Of a stretch of 64,000 nt of DNA, positions 28,598-38,411 are shown piece by piece; within the stretch, counting starts at the first letter, position 1; every line of letters starts with the position of its first letter. Position numbers and translations under genes: made by a program. The notes beneath the pieces were generated by a model. It saw only the letters and a program-made list of their open reading frames with translations. It was not told the origin of the DNA and ran no database searches. The stretch is taken from NCBI GenBank assembly GCA_904419785.1, contig CAJFSY010000001.1, positions 389,078 through 453,077 on the forward strand. Reading direction: 5' to 3'. Source of the stretch: an uncultured Neglectibacter sp. (GTDB taxonomy: Bacteria; Bacillota; Clostridia; Oscillospirales; Acutalibacteraceae).

Positions 28598-30219
28598 AGG
28601 CGATTGCTCCCCGGCTCTTCCGCCAAATCTTCCAAAAACTCTCTCAAAGCTCCACTGGTCTGGACACCCGGACCGTTTTCCACTACCCAATCTGCCCGGG
28701 AAGTGTAGAAATCCTCAGAAGGCTGAGCCTCCAACCGCCGGAGCGCCGCTTCCTGGGAAATACCATCCCGCTTTAAGACGCGCGCCAGCCGTTCCTCTTT
28801 GGGGGCGTTTACCACCAAAATACGGGAACAGGCGCTATCCAATCCCGATTCAAACAGAGTAGGAGCATCCAGCACCAGCACGCGGTACCCTTTTTCCCTG
28901 CCTTCCGCCAGCAGTTCCCGCACCCGGCGGAGAATCCGTGGGAACGTGATCTGCCCTAAAAGGCTCCGGGCCTGCTCAGAAGCGAAAGCACGCCGGGCCA
29001 ATTCTCCCCGGTCCAGCACACCATCTTGAAATATCTCGGGACCAAAAGCCTCTGAGAGCTCTTGCAAGCAAGGCGGGTCATATACCTGGGGACTGCGGGT
29101 TACTTGGTCGCAGTCAATCACAAAGCAGCCTTCCTTCCGCAGGATATCGCCTACCGTGGATTTTCCCGCGCCTGTAGGGCCTGTCAACCCTATCACATGG
29201 CATCCCACGGGATTGACAACTTGAAACGCCGCTGCTCGGATCAAACGGTTATATACAGCTAAACCTACCCCCCGCTTGGAAGGCATACGGGCATAGGCTT
29301 TCTTGGCGCCCACCTCATCCAGGCTATGCAGCGCGTCAAACAAATGGCGGGCCTGAGATTCCCCGTCATACCGGGAACCATACGCCACGCTGGGGACTTG
29401 CAGGAACGGAACATCTTCCTCGAAGCAAAGAGCCCAGCCATCGCCCTTTTGGTTCACGTAGCGAACATACTCTTCCGGGGAAGCATCCAGGATGACCACA
29501 TCCGCAGAAGGGGAATAGTGTTTATACTTCATACCAGGGGATGCCGCCCGCTTTCCTTCTCCCAACTGATGCAAAACGGCTGGGTCGACCTCTACCTCTC
29601 CCAGCACCGAACGGAGCTGGGCCAGAGTGATCCCGCCAGGCCGAAGGATACGGGGAACATCTTGGGCCAATGTCAGCACCGTGGATTCCACTCCTACCGT
29701 GCAATCCCCCCCATCTAACAGGGCGTCTACCCTGCCGGTCAAATCTTCCTGCACATGCCGGAAGGTCGTAGGGCTGGGCTTTCCGGAAAGATTGGCGGAA
29801 GGCGCCGCCAAGGGAACTCCCGCGGCATCGATGACAGCCCGGGCCGTAGGATGGGACGGACAGCGCACCGCCACTGTGTCCAAGCCCCCGTTGGTGGCTG
29901 ATGGCACCAAGTCGGACTTGGGCAAAATAATGGTCAGCGGACCAGGCCAGAAAGCCGCTGCCAGCCGTTTGGCAGCCTCAGAAACTTCCCGAACCAGGGG
30001 CGCAAGCTGGGAAACATCACTGATATGGACGATCAAGGGATTATCAGATGGCCTGCCTTTGGCTTGATAAATCCGTTTTACCGCGTCGCTGTCCAGCGCG
30101 TTGGCAGCTAAGCCATATACCGTTTCCGTGGGGATCGCCACTAATCCACCCCGGCGGAGAATCTCCCCAGCCCGGCAAATATCCCCGGAACAGCGGTCAC
30201 TTAAGAGTAAAGTCTCCAT
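28594..30219 (-). CDS. Fused Sua5 threonylcarbamoyl-AMP synthase and dephospho-CoA kinase
   Basis: 541 residues with two complete enzymes in one frame. Residues 1-333 are Sua5: the YrdC core with PTETVYGLA (30-38) and KGRPSDNPL (54-62), then a Sua5 C-terminal domain. It makes threonylcarbamoyl-AMP for t6A37 in tRNA. Residues about 338-541 are CoaE: P-loop GLTGPTGAGKST (344-355), VIDCDQVTR and DAPTLFESG; it makes CoA from dephospho-CoA. No stop, start with ribosome site, or frame change lies at the junction (about 29208-29220). The gene follows prfA by 12 bases and overlaps the transglycosylase start. Confidence 0.93.
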   Translation of the reverse strand: METLLLSDRCSGDICRAGEILRRGGLVAIPTETVYGLAANALDSDAVKRIYQAKGRPSDNPLIVHISDVSQLAPLVREVSEAAKRLAAAFWPGPLTIILPKSDLVPSATNGGLDTVAVRCPSHPTARAVIDAAGVPLAAPSANLSGKPSPTTFRHVQEDLTGRVDALLDGGDCTVGVESTVLTLAQDVPRILRPGGITLAQLRSVLGEVEVDPAVLHQLGEGKRAASPGMKYKHYSPSADVVILDASPEEYVRYVNQKGDGWALCFEEDVPFLQVPSVAYGSRYDGESQARHLFDALHSLDEVGAKKAYARMPSKRGVGLAVYNRLIRAAAFQVVNPVGCHVIGLTGPTGAGKSTVGDILRKEGCFVIDCDQVTRSPQVYDPPCLQELSEAFGPEIFQDGVLDRGELARRAFASEQARSLLGQITFPRILRRVRELLAEGREKGYRVLVLDAPTLFESGLDSACSRILVVNAPKEERLARVLKRDGISQEAALRRLEAQPSEDFYTSRADWVVENGPGVQTSGALREFLEDLAEEPGSNRL

Positions 30220-30231
30220 TTTGTCTCCTCC

Positions 30232-31305
30232 TTATCCTTGCTGGGAGGCTTCTAATTGGGCGGCACGGTCGGCGGCCACAAGGCTGTCGATGACCTCATC
30301 CAAAGAACCGCTCAATATCTCATCCAACTTGTAAAGGGTCAAGCCAATGCGGTGATCTGTCACTCTGGCTTGGGGAAAATTATAGGTGCGTATCCGTTCG
30401 GAACGGTCACCGGTACCCACCTGGCTTCGGCGCTCTTGGGCTACCTGCTCGTTGGCTTTCTTCTGCTCCTGGTCCAGCAACCTGGCCCGCAGCACTTTCA
30501 ACGCTTTGTCTTTATTTTTGTACTGGCTCCGTTCATCCTGGCATTCCACTACCATGCCAGTAGGCAGATGGGTCACGCGGATGGCGGAGGATGTTTTGTT
30601 GATATGCTGGCCTCCCGCGCCGCTTGAACGGAACGTATCGATCTGCAAATCTTTCGGGTCGATCTCCACATCTACCTCTTCCGCTTCCGGAAGCACCGCC
30701 ACGGTAGCGGTGGAAGTATGGATCCGGCCTTGGGCTTCTGTTTCGGGCACGCGCTGCACCCGATGGACGCCGCTCTCATATTTTAACCGGGAATAGGCCC
30801 CTTCCCCATCGATGAGGAAGCTGACCTCTTTAAAACCGCCCAATTCGGTTTCGTTCAAGCTCACGATCTCCGTTTTCCAACCTTTTTTCTCGGCATACAT
30901 GGTATACATCCGATAAAGGTTATACGCGAACAGGGCGGCTTCCTCCCCGCCAGCGCCACCGCGGATCTCTACGATCACGTTCTTTTCATCATTGGGATCT
31001 TTTGGCAAAAGCAAGAGCTTCAACCGCTCTTCCAGTTCTGCAAGTTCCTCTCCTTTTTCCCGAACTTCCTGCTGGGCCATCTCTCGCAATTCTCGTTGTC
31101 CAGCTTCTTCCAGCAATTCTTTGGCTCCTGCCAAGTCTTCCTGGCATTTCCGGTAAGCCCGGTAGGTTTCCACAATCGGTTCCAGCTCTTTATGCTCTTT
31201 CATCAAAGCGGCATACAGTTCCCGCTGGCTGGCAGTAACCGGGTCATACAGCTTTAAGTTCAATTCTTCAAAACGGTTTTCAAACACCTGCAAATTTTCA
31301 AACAC
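30232..31305 (-). CDS. prfA: Peptide chain release factor 1
   Basis: 357 residues from the GTG at 31305, giving [16 protein letters not shown], which matches the family start; AAAGG is 11 bases upstream. A GTG three codons earlier is possible but too close to that site. It recognises UAA and UAG. The codon-recognition segment, the GGQ motif ([18 protein letters not shown] at about 225-242) and the C-terminal domain are intact. It is followed by the Sua5 domain, matching the common prfA-sua5 linkage; the usual prmC between them is absent here. Confidence 0.96.
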   Translation of the reverse strand: MFENLQVFENRFEELNLKLYDPVTASQRELYAALMKEHKELEPIVETYRAYRKCQEDLAGAKELLEEAGQRELREMAQQEVREKGEELAELEERLKLLLLPKDPNDEKNVIVEIRGGAGGEEAALFAYNLYRMYTMYAEKKGWKTEIVSLNETELGGFKEVSFLIDGEGAYSRLKYESGVHRVQRVPETEAQGRIHTSTATVAVLPEAEEVDVEIDPKDLQIDTFRSSGAGGQHINKTSSAIRVTHLPTGMVVECQDERSQYKNKDKALKVLRARLLDQEQKKANEQVAQERRSQVGTGDRSERIRTYNFPQARVTDHRIGLTLYKLDEILSGSLDEVIDSLVAADRAAQLEASQQG

Positions 31306-31353
31306 AACTAACACAGCCTTTCTAAAAAATAAAATACTCTTTTAGAAAAACCG

Positions 31354-31545
31354 CTACTCTTCGCCTTCCGCGCGGAGGACCTTCTTGATATTCTTTTCAC
31401 ACTTCAAACGGGGAATCATCACTTCCCGGCCGCAGCCATTGCAGCGAATCTTAAAATCCATCCCCACCCGCAGCACTGTAAACTCAAAACTGCCACAGGG
31501 ATGGGGCTTTTTCATACGAAGCACGTCGCCTACCTGGACGTCCAT
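31354..31545 (-). CDS. DUF951 small protein
   Basis: 63 residues from MDVQVGDVLRMKKPHPCGS; GGAAAGGA is 8 bases upstream, and the longer open frame begins inside the cdaR terminator. The DUF951 pattern is complete: KKPHPCGS...EFTVLRVG.DFKIRC..CG..VMIPR. The cysteines C17, C37 and C40 could bind metal. The function is unknown; in Firmicutes it often neighbours translation or chromosome-partition genes. It lies 48 bases upstream of prfA. Confidence 0.9.
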   Translation of the reverse strand: MDVQVGDVLRMKKPHPCGSFEFTVLRVGMDFKIRCNGCGREVMIPRLKCEKNIKKVLRAEGEE

Positions 31546-31640
31546 AACTCTCATCCTTTCCTGTAGGGAATCGTATTTCAAACCTTTTGCCACGCTAAAA
31601 CACAAAACTGGTTTATTATTATACACCAATGCTGGGAATT

Positions 31641-31686
31641 TTGCAAAGAAAAGAGCGCCTAGAAGAAAAATCCTTCTAAGGCGCTC
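31641..31686 (-). terminator. Terminator of cdaA-cdaR
   Basis: On the minus strand, GAGCGCCTTAGAAG pairs with CTTCTAGGCGCTC (arms 31686-31673 and 31665-31653, one bulged base) and is followed by TTTTCTTTGC. It starts 14 bases after the cdaR stop. Confidence 0.85.
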
Positions 31687-31699
31687 AAAAATGCCTTTA

Positions 31700-33121
31700 C
31701 TATTCCTGCGGCATAGCCGCCAGACCGTCCTTTTCTTTTTCATCCGGATTTATGCGGGCCATGGCCACCGCTTGGGACGCGGATATGGTAACAGATACTG
31801 TATATTCCCCTGTCACCCAACAGGAATCTCCCGTGCCACTGGTCAATGTAACTGTGGCGGGCACGTTCACCGTACCGGTCTGATTTTGGAAATTGCTCAA
31901 ATCGACTTGCACCGCTACCGAATCTCCCGTGAGCTTCGTCACCTGGGCTTCCGGTCCCATCACCGTTACAGGAAGAATACTGGTAGCCAGATCCACTTTC
32001 ATACCCGAGGGCGGATTGATAATTTGAATGTTCGTAGAAGCCACCGTGACAGGCACTTCCTCATATCCATTCAAATTGATGCTCACCGTAGCCTGGCTGG
32101 GAGTATCCCCCACCGCGCTGATATTACGCACACCGGAAGGCAGAGGGATATCCATTGTGAATGTATTAGTTGTGCCAGCTTTCAACTGGGCAAAGTCAAT
32201 GGCCTTATCCAACTGAATTTCGCTGATGCCAGAAAGCACTTCCGTGGAGCCTGCAATCGTGATCTCTGCCGGTTCAATTTGAATACGGTCCTGCACAAAA
32301 CCTTCCGGCTGGTGCAAAGTAGAGGCCACTAAGCTGACGGTTTTTACCGGTGAAACAGGAATCGTCACATCTACCGTATCCACATTCATGGTAAGACACA
32401 GATCGGAAATATTGGTGATTTCCTGATTTCCTTTATCATACAGAACAAGGGGACAGGAAAACTGCGCTTCCTGCTTTAACGGGGATTCCACTTTATATTC
32501 CACCGCTACCTTGCTAATCCTGTTCACCGAGGATTCCGGACCGGAAATAGTCACATTATCGGAAGACAAGATCGGTGTAGAAGCATAATATCCACTTCCG
32601 GAACTATACTGGATGTTACTCTCAATTTTGAAATTAGTTTCCTGATAACGGTCATACTCCAGTGTAACCTCTTCCGGGTTGACCTGGGTAATCTCAAAAT
32701 TCGCCAAAGAATTCGCCTTTACAGCTTGTACTTCTGCGGTAAGCTTTTGCATGGTATTGCCTGCCAACGTTGTGGATGTAGGGTTTAATGTTACGGCTAC
32801 GTCAAAATCATTGGCTGTTAACTGGCTGGTGATCAAAGTGTTGCCAGTTACCTGCAAATCCACCGTATCGCTGGATTTATTAAACACTTTTAGCCCGGCC
32901 TCTTCCGCTGCGGAGGAATACCGCACCTCTATGGGTACATCCTCTATGATTACGCCCCGATCGGAACTGTTGGCAGACATGAGAAACCACGAAACCACTG
33001 CCACAACAAAAGAGAAGATCAGCACAAACGTATTGTGGTAAAAAATCTTTCCCAAGGAAAATTTCTTTTTTCGGGATGAATTTGCTTTTGATTCTTCCGG
33101 GCGCTTTTTTTCTTCGCTCAT
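31700..33121 (-). CDS. cdaR: YbbR-domain protein, CdaA regulator
   Basis: 473 residues. A basic cytoplasmic tail and one membrane helix (about 30-50, FVLIFSFVVAVVSWFLM) precede several extracytoplasmic YbbR repeats of about 80 residues. Recurrent patterns such as VTISGPESSVNRISKV, ITIAGSTEVLSGISEI and VTVMGPEAQVTKLTG each mark a repeat. CdaR-type proteins modulate the diadenylate cyclase CdaA at the membrane. The start overlaps the cdaA stop as ATGA. The glmM gene that usually follows is absent; a terminator follows instead. Confidence 0.92.
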   Translation of the reverse strand: MSEEKKRPEESKANSSRKKKFSLGKIFYHNTFVLIFSFVVAVVSWFLMSANSSDRGVIIEDVPIEVRYSSAAEEAGLKVFNKSSDTVDLQVTGNTLITSQLTANDFDVAVTLNPTSTTLAGNTMQKLTAEVQAVKANSLANFEITQVNPEEVTLEYDRYQETNFKIESNIQYSSGSGYYASTPILSSDNVTISGPESSVNRISKVAVEYKVESPLKQEAQFSCPLVLYDKGNQEITNISDLCLTMNVDTVDVTIPVSPVKTVSLVASTLHQPEGFVQDRIQIEPAEITIAGSTEVLSGISEIQLDKAIDFAQLKAGTTNTFTMDIPLPSGVRNISAVGDTPSQATVSINLNGYEEVPVTVASTNIQIINPPSGMKVDLATSILPVTVMGPEAQVTKLTGDSVAVQVDLSNFQNQTGTVNVPATVTLTSGTGDSCWVTGEYTVSVTISASQAVAMARINPDEKEKDGLAAMPQE

Positions 33122-34026
33122 CTCCGCTCCCCCTTTCTGGCGGTGCCGGAGCTCAAACCCAGCTTGCCCAAAATGCGTTTGCCGTTGGAAGCCTCCTCCG
33201 GGACGCCGATTAATGTTTTCTCCAACACTTCACGAAGGGTGACCCGATTGTAATTACGGGTAAGCTTCCCTTCCATGGCGATAGAAATCTGGCCTGTTTC
33301 CTCAGAAACGACCACTACCATAGCGTCGGAATTTTCACTGATACCTAAAGCCGCGCGGTGGCGGGTACCCAATTCGGCGCTGACGTTCTCATTGCTGGTA
33401 AGAGGTAAAATACAGCCCGCCGCGTAAACCTGGCCTTCCCGAATGATCATGGCTCCATCATGCAAGGGCGCCTTGTTGAAAAAGATATTGGCAATCAACT
33501 GGGAAGAAGGCGAAGCCTCCAACACTGTGCCTGTAGCAACGATCTCCCCCAATTTTGTCTGGCGCTCGAACACGATCAAAGCTCCCATGCGCAGCTGCTG
33601 CAATATTTGGGTAGCGTCTACCACGCCCTCAATCGCTTTACGCGTTTTGGTCTTGTCTTCCCGGTCTTTAACCGCTACGGCACTGACCAGCGATTGGGCT
33701 ACTTTGCTGTGCCCCACTTGTTCCAAAGCTTTGCGTATTTCCGGCTGGAACAAGATGACTACAATCACAATACCAGACTGGAGGAACATCCTCAAAATGG
33801 CGTTGAGCATCAACAGATCAATCTGAGAAGAGATCACGAAGAGGACGATCAATAAAATGATTCCCTTTACCAACTGACCCGCCCGGGTCTCGCGCACCAA
33901 CTTGATGGCGCTGTAGAGAAGCACCGTTACGATAAGCACGTCCACAGCGTCTTTGAAGGTGAACTGACGGGCCAAATTCAGAATCAACTCGCCCGTCTGG
34001 GCAATATACTCCATTGCGGAGTTCAT
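33118..34026 (-). CDS. cdaA: Membrane diadenylate cyclase CdaA
   Basis: 302 residues from the ATG at 34026, which is 8 bases after AAAGGGG; an in-frame GTG three codons earlier overlaps that site. Three N-terminal membrane helices are followed by the DAC domain. The catalytic DGA (APLHDGAMIIREG) and RHR (GTRHRAALGISE) motifs are intact. It makes cyclic di-AMP from two ATP, a second messenger for turgor, potassium and cell-wall control. It forms an operon with cdaR. Confidence 0.95.
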   Translation of the reverse strand: MNSAMEYIAQTGELILNLARQFTFKDAVDVLIVTVLLYSAIKLVRETRAGQLVKGIILLIVLFVISSQIDLLMLNAILRMFLQSGIVIVVILFQPEIRKALEQVGHSKVAQSLVSAVAVKDREDKTKTRKAIEGVVDATQILQQLRMGALIVFERQTKLGEIVATGTVLEASPSSQLIANIFFNKAPLHDGAMIIREGQVYAAGCILPLTSNENVSAELGTRHRAALGISENSDAMVVVVSEETGQISIAMEGKLTRNYNRVTLREVLEKTLIGVPEEASNGKRILGKLGLSSGTARKGERR

Positions 34027-34174
34027 GACCTTCACCCCTTTCCGTTTAACTTTCTTAAAAGCATTGTAAATGCCGTGGGATAGATTCCCGCGGCATTTCG
34101 CAGCAAGCTTTTCCAGAATTCATTTTATCATAAACATCCCGCAAATAAAAGCGGTTTTTCTAGATTCTCTGAAA

Positions 34175-35317
34175 TTATTCCTTCCAGTGGGAAATTCGCA
34201 GCACTAACGCGTCCATGTCTTCTTTTCGGGTAAATACCGAAGGCGATACCCGCACCGTGCCCGTTTCCAAAGTGCCCAGTTTCTCATGGGCTAAAGGAGC
34301 GCAATGCAGGCCGCAGCGCACGGCGATCCCCCCTTTGGCCAGGAATTCCCCCACCCGCTCGCTGGGGACTCCCTCCAAATTGAACGACAACACCGGCACG
34401 AACCAAGGTTCCTCCGGAGAAGGCGTATAAAGCCTGACCTTCCCCATTCTGGAAAGCCGGCTGTGAAGATAACGCAGCTTTTGCAGTTCTTCCCGGCAGA
34501 TTCGTTTCGGGCCACGCCGGCGGACAAATTCTATGCCCGCTCCCAATCCCAGAATCCCTGGGACATTCAAAGTGCCGCTCTCATACCGTTCCGGGGCTTC
34601 CTCAGGTTGATGAAGGTCTCTGGACTGGGTGCCCGTTCCACCTTCCACAAGAGTACCCAAAAGCTCTTCCGGCTCCCGGAGAATAAGCAGTCCCGTGCCC
34701 ATGGGCCCATAAAGCCCTTTGTGCCCCGCGCAGCACAAATAATCGATGCCGCTTTCCCCCATCCGGATAGGAATCAGACCCGCTCCCTGGGCTGCGTCCA
34801 CACAGACTTTCACCCCATACTGATGGGCCAAAGCGGTGATCCGCTCTACCGGCACCCGGATTCCAAACACATTGGACGCCATGGTGCAGACCACCAATCT
34901 GGTTTTGGGACCAAAGGCTTGGCGAAAAGCTTCCAAAGTGGCGTCGTTGTCGCCAGGAGTCACCTTCGCCACGGTATACGTAATCCCCCGGTTCTCCAGT
35001 GCCGTGAGCGGACGCATGACCGCGTTGTGCTCCAAATCTGAGACAACCACATGATCCCCTGGTTTGAGCGCCCCTTTCAGCACCAGGTTCAGCGCCTGGG
35101 TGCAACTTGGCTGGAACAATACACACTCAGGCCCCGGTGCTCCGAAAAAATCCGCTGCAAGCTTTCGGCAGTCGTAAACAGCCTGGGTGGTGCGCAGGCA
35201 CATCCCGTAACCGCTGCGTCCCGGATTCGCCCCATACTCCACCAGCGCCCGGTGCATGGTCTGACGCACCCCCTGGGGCTTTGGAAAGGTGGTGGCGCTG
35301 TTGTCAAGATAGATCAT
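34175..35317 (-). CDS. Class V aminotransferase / cysteine desulfurase-like protein
   Basis: 380 residues with PLP fold type I. Pattern MIYLDNSATTFPKP at the start, VDAAQGAGLIPI with the PLP-contacting D and Q, and the Schiff-base lysine in CCAGHKGLYGPMGTG. A C-terminal RCGLHCAPLAHEKLGT carries the cysteine expected for sulfur or selenium transfer. It resembles the SufS/CsdA-like group often paired with DUF3343. The start overlaps the DUF3343 stop as ATGA, so the two are translationally coupled. Substrate could be cysteine or selenocysteine; this is inference. Confidence 0.88.
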   Translation of the reverse strand: MIYLDNSATTFPKPQGVRQTMHRALVEYGANPGRSGYGMCLRTTQAVYDCRKLAADFFGAPGPECVLFQPSCTQALNLVLKGALKPGDHVVVSDLEHNAVMRPLTALENRGITYTVAKVTPGDNDATLEAFRQAFGPKTRLVVCTMASNVFGIRVPVERITALAHQYGVKVCVDAAQGAGLIPIRMGESGIDYLCCAGHKGLYGPMGTGLLILREPEELLGTLVEGGTGTQSRDLHQPEEAPERYESGTLNVPGILGLGAGIEFVRRRGPKRICREELQKLRYLHSRLSRMGKVRLYTPSPEEPWFVPVLSFNLEGVPSERVGEFLAKGGIAVRCGLHCAPLAHEKLGTLETGTVRVSPSVFTRKEDMDALVLRISHWKE

Positions 35318-35544
35318 GGCAGATCACCATCCTGTTCCATACGCCGAAGCACACGAATGTGATTTTCTATTAAAATACGCTCTGCCGCGTCTGCCCCATT
35401 TGGAACGTAAATACCATACCCACAGCCTGTATTTTCTGTTTTAGGAATGCGTTGCACATATCCTTTGATGCCATGACGGAACAGCAGATCACGGCCTTTC
35501 ATTGCGTAAGTCACCGAACTTACTACGATCAAAGGCTTGCCCAT
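35314..35544 (-). CDS. DUF3343 protein, putative Se/S carrier
   Basis: 76 residues: VVSSVTYAMKGRDLLFRHGIKGYVQRIPK and ENTGCGYGIYVPNG match DUF3343, a small family proposed to carry selenium or sulfur through the conserved cysteine in the GCGYG turn. The ribosome site is GAGGTGG. It overlaps the aminotransferase gene by four bases. The enzyme could load sulfur onto this cysteine; no selD, yedE or other selenium gene is visible here to support the selenium option. Confidence 0.85.
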   Translation of the reverse strand: MGKPLIVVSSVTYAMKGRDLLFRHGIKGYVQRIPKTENTGCGYGIYVPNGADAAERILIENHIRVLRRMEQDGDLP

Positions 35545-35630
35545 ACTACCACCTCATTACTCTTCCACGAAATGACGACTCAGTTCATTCTATGCGTAAG
35601 AGCGCTTCCGGTGACCAGTTCCACGCCAAC

Positions 35631-35657
35631 AAAAAAGAAGGCTCCCCTAAGAGCCTT
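35631..35657 (-). terminator. Terminator of uxaC-ispDF
   Basis: On the minus strand, AAGGCTC-TTAGGG-GAGCCTT, followed by CTTTTTT. It starts a few bases after the ispDF stop. Confidence 0.85.
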
Positions 35658-35663
35658 CTCTAG

Positions 35664-36827
35664 TTATTGTTCCAAAAGACAGACCGCCGAGGACGCGATG
35701 CCCTGGCCGCTGCCGGTAAAACCCAACCCTTCTTCTGTGGTGGCTTTCACGCTGACCCGGCAAACATCCACACCACAGGCTTTCGCCAGATTTTCCCGCA
35801 TTTGCGGGATATAAGGCGCCAGCTTGGGCCGCTGGGCAATGACAGTGGCATCCACATTGCCGATGGCAAAGCCCTTTTCTTCCAAAAGCGACCGGACACG
35901 GCCCAAAAGCACCAGGCTGTCGGCCCCTTCATAAGCTGGGTCGGTATCGGGGAAAAGCTTGCCGATATCTCCCAAAGCGGCGGCTCCCAGCAAAGCGTCC
36001 GCAATGGCGTGGGCCAGCACGTCCGCGTCGGAATGGCCTAAAAGCCCTTTCTCATAGGGGATTTCCACCCCGCCAAGGATCAGCTTTCTGCCTTCTACCA
36101 GTTTGTGCACGTCATAACCAGATCCAATACGCATCGTATGCTTCTCCTTTTCTAGATATGCTTGAGCGGCCAAACGGTCCTCGGGAGTGGTAAGCTTGAT
36201 GTTGCGGTAATCTCCGGGAGTCAGACGCACCTGGCCGCCCGCCGCCTCAATAAGCTGGCAATCATCCGTATAGGATATCCCTGTCCCCATGGCTTTGCGG
36301 GCAGCGTAAAGATACATCTCCCGCTCAAAAGCCTGAGGAGTCTGCACAGCCATCAGCCGCTCCCGGGCAGGGGTAGACTCCACAAAACCATGGCCGTCCG
36401 AAAGCTTGCAGGTGTCTTTCGCGGGGACTGCCGCAGTGGACGCGCCATACGCCACCGCATCCCGGCAGACGGCGTCTGATGTCTCGGGGGTGACAAAAGG
36501 CCTGGCGCCATCGTGGATGAGCAGATAAGACCGCTCTGGGGAAAGGGCGTTCACCCCTGCCAAAACGGAATCCTGCCGCTCTTTTCCACCGGGGACCACA
36601 GTTACCGGTTTGTCCGTTTTCCCAGATAAAAGAGTTTCAATGCGCTGTTGGTCCTCTTCCCGGCAAACCACGCAAAGTTCCCCTATCCAGGGACACTGGG
36701 CCAGCACCTGGAAAGAATATAGCAGCACAGGCTTACCTCCAAGATTTTCCAGCACTTTGGAACCTTTTCCGCCCATGCGGCTGGAACTGCCGGCAGCCAC
36801 GATCACTGCGCCAAATTGCCCGTTCAC
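35664..36827 (-). CDS. ispDF: Bifunctional IspD-IspF isoprenoid enzyme
   Basis: 387 residues from a GTG at 36827, preceded by AAAGGAGGAAA; the frame is open 12 codons earlier without a site. Residues 1-228 are IspD, MEP cytidylyltransferase ([30 protein letters not shown]). Residues 232-387 are IspF, which makes the 2,4-cyclodiphosphate ([38 protein letters not shown]). They catalyse steps 3 and 5 of the MEP pathway. It lies 32 bases downstream of uxaC and probably shares its promoter, an unexpected pairing. Confidence 0.95.
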   Translation of the reverse strand: MNGQFGAVIVAAGSSSRMGGKGSKVLENLGGKPVLLYSFQVLAQCPWIGELCVVCREEDQQRIETLLSGKTDKPVTVVPGGKERQDSVLAGVNALSPERSYLLIHDGARPFVTPETSDAVCRDAVAYGASTAAVPAKDTCKLSDGHGFVESTPARERLMAVQTPQAFEREMYLYAARKAMGTGISYTDDCQLIEAAGGQVRLTPGDYRNIKLTTPEDRLAAQAYLEKEKHTMRIGSGYDVHKLVEGRKLILGGVEIPYEKGLLGHSDADVLAHAIADALLGAAALGDIGKLFPDTDPAYEGADSLVLLGRVRSLLEEKGFAIGNVDATVIAQRPKLAPYIPQMRENLAKACGVDVCRVSVKATTEEGLGFTGSGQGIASSAVCLLEQ

Positions 36828-36859
36828 TGTGTTTCCTCCTTTACGGCCTGAAAGCCCCT

Positions 36860-38272
36860 TCATACTTTCTCAAGTGGAAAACCGAAAAATTCCACCGCGT
36901 TATTGTAACAGATCCCTTTCACTATTTTTTCCAAAGCCTTTCCATCGGCAGGATATTCCCCGTTTTCCACCCAGCCGCCTATCAGCTGGCACAGGATGCG
37001 CCGGAAGTACTCGTGGCGAGGATAAGAAAGGAAACTGCGGGAATCGGTAAGCATTCCGATAAAATTCCCCAGCAGGCCAGCGTTGGCAAAAGAGGTCAGC
37101 TGCTTTGTAATGCCTGCCTTATGGTCGTTGAACCACCATGCGGACCCTTGCTGCACACGTCCCAAAGGCGTACCGTCCTGGAAAGACCCCAGCACAGAAT
37201 TGATCCCATCATCATCGTTGGAGTTCAAGCTGTAGCAAACCATCCGGGGCAATGCGTCATGGTCGTTGAGCAAGTTCAGAAATTCCGCCAATTTCAAAGA
37301 AGGCACGCCTTGAAGCACGCAGTCGTATCCTGTATCACGCCCTACCTTCTCAAACATCTTGGTATTCGTGTTGCGCCGGCACCCATAGTGCAGCTGCATC
37401 ACCCACCCCAGCTTATTGTATTCCCCAGCCACGAAAGTAAGGAAACCGGTCTGGAACGCCTCGATCTCTTCTTGGGTAAGCCTTTGGCCTTCCACACCTT
37501 TCTGGAATACGCGCTCCAATTCTTCATCGCTGACAGGCCGGCAGACAGCCTGCGTGATCCCGTGATCGCTGGCCCGGCATCCCATAGCGTCAAATTCCGC
37601 CATGCGGCGCTTTAAAGCTTCTTTCAAATCTTCAAAGCTTTTGATCTCCATCCCGGCAGCATGGCCCAGACGCTCCAAATACGCCGGATAATCGGGCTTC
37701 TCCAGACCCATGGCATTGTCGGGGCGCCACGCGGGCAGCACCTTTACCGGGAAACTCTCATCATCCCGCAAGGCTTTATGCCAGCGCAGATCATCCGCGG
37801 GATCATCTGTAGTGCAAAGCAATGTTACCCCAGAGTTAAGGATCAAATTCCGGGCGCTCATGCCGGGCTGAGACAACTTTTCCTGGGTGAGCTGCCACAC
37901 TTCTTCCGCGGTTTCGCCGTTTAGCACACCTTCATAGCCAAAATACCGACGAAGCTCCAAATGGCTCCAATGGTACAGCGGATTTCCAATGGCCACTTCC
38001 AAAGTTTCCGCCCATTTTTGGAATTTCTCCCGGTCAGGAGCATCCCCTGTGACCCAGAACTCATCTACGCCATTGGCCCGCATCAGCCGCCATTTGTAGT
38101 GGTCCCCACCCAGCCACACCTGGGTGATGTTCTCAAAACGCCGGTCCTGGGCAATCTCCTTGGGGTCGATATGGCAGTGATAGTCCAGAATCGGCATGGA
38201 CTTTGCCACCTGATACAGCTCTTTCGCCGTAGGGGTGGTCAGCAAAAAATCATCATCGAGAAAAGGTTTCAT
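36860..38272 (-). CDS. uxaC: Uronate isomerase
   Basis: 470 residues from [17 protein letters not shown] lies 10 bases upstream, and the longer frame lacks a site. It interconverts glucuronate or galacturonate with fructuronate or tagaturonate. Metal-site and core patterns of the amidohydrolase fold are present: [17 protein letters not shown] (about 26-42) and the later [16 protein letters not shown] and [16 protein letters not shown]. No other uronate genes (uxaA, uxaB, kdgK) are nearby. A strong promoter lies at 38312-38340. Confidence 0.96.
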   Translation of the reverse strand: MKPFLDDDFLLTTPTAKELYQVAKSMPILDYHCHIDPKEIAQDRRFENITQVWLGGDHYKWRLMRANGVDEFWVTGDAPDREKFQKWAETLEVAIGNPLYHWSHLELRRYFGYEGVLNGETAEEVWQLTQEKLSQPGMSARNLILNSGVTLLCTTDDPADDLRWHKALRDDESFPVKVLPAWRPDNAMGLEKPDYPAYLERLGHAAGMEIKSFEDLKEALKRRMAEFDAMGCRASDHGITQAVCRPVSDEELERVFQKGVEGQRLTQEEIEAFQTGFLTFVAGEYNKLGWVMQLHYGCRRNTNTKMFEKVGRDTGYDCVLQGVPSLKLAEFLNLLNDHDALPRMVCYSLNSNDDDGINSVLGSFQDGTPLGRVQQGSAWWFNDHKAGITKQLTSFANAGLLGNFIGMLTDSRSFLSYPRHEYFRRILCQLIGGWVENGEYPADGKALEKIVKGICYNNAVEFFGFPLEKV

Positions 38273-38311
38273 AATACAACATCCTCCTAAATTGAAAGGC
38301 ACTTTGCTCTC

Positions 38312-38340
38312 ATTATAGTGTGACGCTCTCTTCAAGTCAA
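38312..38340 (-). promoter_or_regulatory. Promoter for uxaC-ispDF
   Basis: On the minus strand, -35 TTGACT (38340-38335), a 17-bp spacer and a consensus -10 TATAAT (38317-38312). It lies 40 bases before the uxaC ATG. No operator dyad is obvious. Confidence 0.8.
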
Positions 38341-38411
38341 CGCTTTCCCCATGGAAAGAAACCAGCTTTCCTCTACGCTGAGAAAGACCACCAAACGCTT
38401 TTGCAGAGCTC

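Noticed and set aside
31306-31349. Terminator between DUF951 and prfA
   Set aside because: A weak A/T-rich stem is present, but it has few G-C pairs and no clear T-run; it is more likely AT-rich spacer.
34065-34097. Terminator after the class V aminotransferase
   Set aside because: A good stem (AAATGCCG with CGGCATTT) exists, but no T-run follows on the minus strand, so the call is uncertain and was not listed.
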